From contig CALESG010000135.1 in NCBI GenBank assembly GCA_937907215.1, forward strand, positions 1 through 7,721: a stretch of DNA of 7,721 nucleotides. The letters are read 5' to 3'. Of the stretch, positions 5,312-7,721 are shown one piece after another. Within the stretch, counting starts at the first letter, position 1. Each line of letters opens with the position of its first letter. The DNA is from an uncultured Ruminococcus sp. (lineage in GTDB: Bacteria; Bacillota; Clostridia; Oscillospirales; Ruminococcaceae). Under the pieces are notes generated by a model that was not told the DNA's origin, did no database searches, and saw only the letters and a program-made list of their open reading frames with translations. The position numbers and the translations under genes are program-made.

Positions 5312-6808
5312 TTATGCAAGATCAAGCTCGGAAAGAACGAATGTTTTCATATCATTCTTATCAATGCTTCCGCTAAATCTGCGGTTCTTATTTTTTAGTT
5401 CAGATAATGATGATGGGATCGGCATTCCTGAAAGTTCAGACAAAGTATCAACCATTTCATATTCATCATCTGTTACACGGCTGCTGTCCAGTGCAGACAA
5501 AACACTGCCGCTGAATTTATATGGACTTGCAGTAGATGCTATCAAGGTCTTTGTGGTATCACCGGTTTCAGTCTTATAGTCTTCATAAACCTTAACAGCA
5601 ACAGCTGTGTGAGTATCACAAGTATAACCATATTTCTTATATATATTTCCTATAGTTTCCTTTGTAGCAGCATCATCGCAGTAACCGCCATAGAACAGTT
5701 CTTTCATAGCAGCCTTAATATTATCAGAAATCTCATATTTTCCTTCATTGGCGAGCTTTGTGAACCAATCACGAATCAGCTCATCGTTTTCACCTGAAAG
5801 CAGATAAAGAAGTCTTTCCAGATTGCTGGAGATAAGAATATCCATAGATGGTGAGCAGGTAGCATAAAATTCACGATTTCTATCATATACACCTGTACGA
5901 ATAAAATCAGTGAGAACTTTATTTACATTAGAAGCACATATAAGCTTAGCAATAGGCACACCCATCATTTTTGCATAATAAGCTGCAAGAATATTTCCGA
6001 AATTTCCAGTAGGAACAACAACATTGATCTTTTCTCCCCATTGGATCTCACCCTGAGAAGCCATTGTAACATATGATGACACATAATATACTATCTGTGG
6101 AACAAGTCTGCCCCAGTTTATAGAATTTGCACTTGAAAAACGCATACCGCCATTTTCAAGAGTATTTATAACATCACTGTTTGTGAATATTGCTTTAACA
6201 CCACTCTGGCAATCATCGAAATTACCCTTTACAGCACATACTGTAACGTTTTCGCCCTCCTGAGTAACCATCTGGCGTTTCTGCATATCGCTTACACCTT
6301 CTTCAGGATAGAAAACCATGATCTGTGTACCCGGAACATCTTTAAAACCTTCAAGAGCAGCCTTACCTGTATCACCGGATGTTGCAACAAGAATTACAAT
6401 CTTGCAGTCAAGATTTAATTTCTTAACAGATGTTGTCAGGAAATAAGGCAGGATCTGAAGAGCCATATCCTTAAATGCACAAGTAGGTCCATGCCACAAT
6501 TCAAGCATATATGTTCCATCAAAAAGATGAGCAATCTCAGCAATATTTTCAGTTTCAAAATTCTTTGAAGAATACGCACTTTCTGTACAATAAACAAGCT
6601 CAGCTTCTGTAAAGTCAGTAAGATACTTTGAAAAAACCGCTGCTGCTCTCTGAGCATATGTCATATCAGAAAGACTTTTGAGTTCTTCCATAGTCATACT
6701 CGGTATAGATTCCGGTACAAATAATCCGCCGTCTTCAGAGATACCTTTTGAAATAGCAGCTGCACTTTCTATACGCAGACTGCTGTCACGTGTACTTTTG
6801 TAATACAT
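5312..6808 (-). CDS. thrC: Threonine synthase
   Basis: This PLP enzyme converts O-phosphohomoserine to threonine and phosphate, the last step of threonine synthesis. From the ATG at 6808 it has 498 residues and begins MYYKSTRDS, a usual start for the long (about 500-residue) thrC subfamily. The PLP lysine is K113 in HGPTCAFKDMALQ. ATSGDTGKAA (142-151) is the conserved substrate-binding stretch, and PTGNFGN (266-272) is the PLP phosphate-binding loop. The frame runs up to an ATG at 6826, but that codon has no ribosome binding site. AAAGGTGG lies 5 nt before 6808. No threonine leader peptide, T-box or other amino-acid riboswitch is seen in the 38-nt upstream gap. Possible transcription comes from rnhB-yraN readthrough or from a weak promoter candidate inside the yraN 3' end. 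No hom or thrB is present in the window. Confidence 0.97.
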   Translation of the reverse strand: MYYKSTRDSSLRIESAAAISKGISEDGGLFVPESIPSMTMEELKSLSDMTYAQRAAAVFSKYLTDFTEAELVYCTESAYSSKNFETENIAEIAHLFDGTYMLELWHGPTCAFKDMALQILPYFLTTSVKKLNLDCKIVILVATSGDTGKAALEGFKDVPGTQIMVFYPEEGVSDMQKRQMVTQEGENVTVCAVKGNFDDCQSGVKAIFTNSDVINTLENGGMRFSSANSINWGRLVPQIVYYVSSYVTMASQGEIQWGEKINVVVPTGNFGNILAAYYAKMMGVPIAKLICASNVNKVLTDFIRTGVYDRNREFYATCSPSMDILISSNLERLLYLLSGENDELIRDWFTKLANEGKYEISDNIKAAMKELFYGGYCDDAATKETIGNIYKKYGYTCDTHTAVAVKVYEDYKTETGDTTKTLIASTASPYKFSGSVLSALDSSRVTDDEYEMVDTLSELSGMPIPSSLSELKNKNRRFSGSIDKNDMKTFVLSELDLA

Positions 6809-6813
6809 AATTA

Positions 6814-6821
6814 CCACCTTT
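6814..6821 (-). promoter_or_regulatory. Ribosome binding site that fixes the thrC start
   Basis: AAAGGTGG (minus strand) is 5 nt from the ATG at 6808. The upstream in-frame ATG at 6826 is preceded only by A/T-rich sequence. Confidence 0.65.
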
Positions 6822-6834
6822 TTCATTTGTTTTA

Positions 6835-6863
6835 TTTATATTTAAATTAAAATAATGAATCAA
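6835..6863 (-). promoter_or_regulatory. Candidate thrC promoter overlapping the yraN 3' end
   Basis: TTGATT (minus strand, 6863-6858; 4 of 6) is followed by a 17-nt spacer and TATAAA (6840-6835; 5 of 6). Spacing is ideal, but the region is very AT-rich, so a chance match is quite possible. Confidence 0.35.
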
Positions 6864-7230
6864 AATCTGACAGGTCAAAGGCATTTTCCAGATAATCTAT
6901 ACTCTGAACACAGCCATTTTCCATACAAACCAAAGCCACATCAAAACACGGCTGCAAGTCAACAACATGACAGGAGCAATATTTTAAAGCGGTACGTATA
7001 ATGTTTTTTTGCTTACGATTATTTACAGATTCAAAGCCGCTTGAAATTCCGCTTTGCTTTCTGGTTTTTACTTCTATAAAACGAATTTTATTATTATCAA
7101 CAGCAATAATATCAATTTCGCCGCCTTGTATAAAGTAATTTCTTTCAAGAATCATACAACCCTTTTGCTGAAGGAAATCCACAACGGCATCTTCGCCCAT
7201 ATTGCCTTTATATTTTTGATAACTGCTCAT
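6847..7230 (-). CDS. yraN: YraN/UPF0102 family nuclease-like protein
   Basis: This is a 127-residue member of UPF0102, a family with a restriction-endonuclease-like fold whose biological role is not settled. The family core is present: GEDAVVDFL (E12), then ILERNYFIQGGEIDIIAVD (E38, D40), then IRFIEVKTR (E53, K55). The E/D-X(n)-E-V-K arrangement is the putative metal-dependent nuclease site. The C-terminal third is less conserved and cysteine-rich (C85, C87, C95, C102, C107). Position right after rnhB is a common arrangement in bacteria and suggests a nucleic-acid processing role, by context only. It starts 12 nt after the rnhB stop and has no clear Shine-Dalgarno, so coupled translation is likely. 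Length is typical for the family. Confidence 0.93.
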   Translation of the reverse strand: MSSYQKYKGNMGEDAVVDFLQQKGCMILERNYFIQGGEIDIIAVDNNKIRFIEVKTRKQSGISSGFESVNNRKQKNIIRTALKYCSCHVVDLQPCFDVALVCMENGCVQSIDYLENAFDLSDFDSLF

Positions 7231-7242
7231 TATTCACACGTC

Positions 7243-7721
7243 TTATTTATAAAGTTTTTTCAGAAATGACATTCTATGCACAGGACTTGGACCATATTTC
7301 ATAAGTGCTTCGTAATGTGCTTTAGTGCCATATCCTTTATGCTTTGAAAATCCATATTCAGGATAAATTTTATCAAGCTCTATAAGCTTTTTATCCCTTG
7401 CAACTTTAGCAAGAATAGATGCAGCTGCTATACTTGCAGAATTTGCATCACCTTTCACTACAGTTTCAGCCATAATAGAAATATCCGGCATTTTGTTGCC
7501 ATCAACAAGAACATATGACGGCACAACGCTTAATCCTTCAACAGCACGTTTCATTGCGAGCATTGCAGCATTCAAAATATTGATTTCCTCAATCTCTTCA
7601 ACAGTAGCTGTTGCTATTGAATATGAAACAGCTTTGCTGCATATTTCTTCAAACAAAAGCTCCCTTTTCTTTTCAGTAAGCTTCTTGCTGTCATTTATCC
7701 CCTCTATAGGATTCATAGGGT
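7243..7721 (-). CDS. rnhB: Ribonuclease HII, C-terminal part (cut by the window edge)
   Basis: Ribonuclease HII cleaves the RNA strand of RNA-DNA hybrids and removes misincorporated ribonucleotides. The window holds about 159 codons of the C-terminal portion. The reading frame stays open through base 7721, so the ATG at 7716 is internal, not the start. Conserved pieces are IEGINDSKKLTEKKRE near the edge, YVLVDGNKMPD with the third active-site Asp, and AASILAKVARD with the fourth. The C-terminal SKHKGYGTKAHYEAL and GPSPVHRMSF are also typical. The first Asp-Glu pair (in the DEAGRG motif) must lie beyond the right edge. It is the most upstream visible gene of the rnhB-yraN-thrC-phosphoesterase group. 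Confidence 0.95.
   Translation of the reverse strand, partial: PMNPIEGINDSKKLTEKKRELLFEEICSKAVSYSIATATVEEIEEINILNAAMLAMKRAVEGLSVVPSYVLVDGNKMPDISIMAETVVKGDANSASIAAASILAKVARDKKLIELDKIYPEYGFSKHKGYGTKAHYEALMKYGPSPVHRMSFLKKLYK

Noticed and set aside
6809..6846. Threonine attenuator, T-box or riboswitch before thrC
   Set aside because: The gap is only 38 nt and nearly all A/T; there is no leader peptide with Thr/Ile codons and no antiterminator structure.

Overview
This window looks like a core chromosomal segment of a low-GC Gram-positive anaerobe. The best guess is a Ruminococcus-like member of the Oscillospiraceae or another Clostridia. The basis is AT-rich intergenic DNA, GGAGG-type ribosome binding sites, sigma-A-like promoters, the gene order tig-clpP-clpX, and a PduL-type phosphotransacylase. 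Taxonomy is inferred from general character, not from a database search. There is no sign of a mobile element, phage, CRISPR array, tRNA or rRNA.

Layout. The left edge (3-260, +) holds a short protein with two membrane segments that I cannot identify, followed by a strong hairpin. At 446-1027 (+) is a PduL-family phosphate acyltransferase with its own promoter(s), ending in a terminator shared with the convergent clpX. The rest of the window is on the minus strand. Read in the direction of transcription (right to left) it holds: the C-terminal part of ribonuclease HII (rnhB, cut by the window edge), a YraN/UPF0102 nuclease-like protein, threonine synthase (thrC), a calcineurin-like metallophosphoesterase, trigger factor (tig), ClpP and ClpX.

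The minus-strand genes fall into two groups. rnhB, yraN, thrC and the phosphoesterase are packed with gaps of 6-38 nt. The second and fourth lack a clear Shine-Dalgarno and are probably translationally coupled. A good extended -10 promoter lies between the phosphoesterase and tig, so tig-clpP-clpX is probably a separate unit. It encodes ribosome-associated folding (trigger factor) followed by the ClpXP AAA+ protease. A 123-nt tig-clpP gap contains two hairpins that could reset expression between the chaperone and the protease.

Several longest-ORF starts are too long (pduL, clpP, tig, thrC). Shine-Dalgarno placement and family N-termini support shorter proteins, and those starts are used here. 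I found no convincing novel system. The points most worth a second look are small: the leftward orientation of the hairpin at 269-309, RNA hairpins around tig whose wobble pairs favour the minus-strand transcript, a two-residue insertion in the ClpP handle region, and a PduL with no microcompartment-targeting tail.
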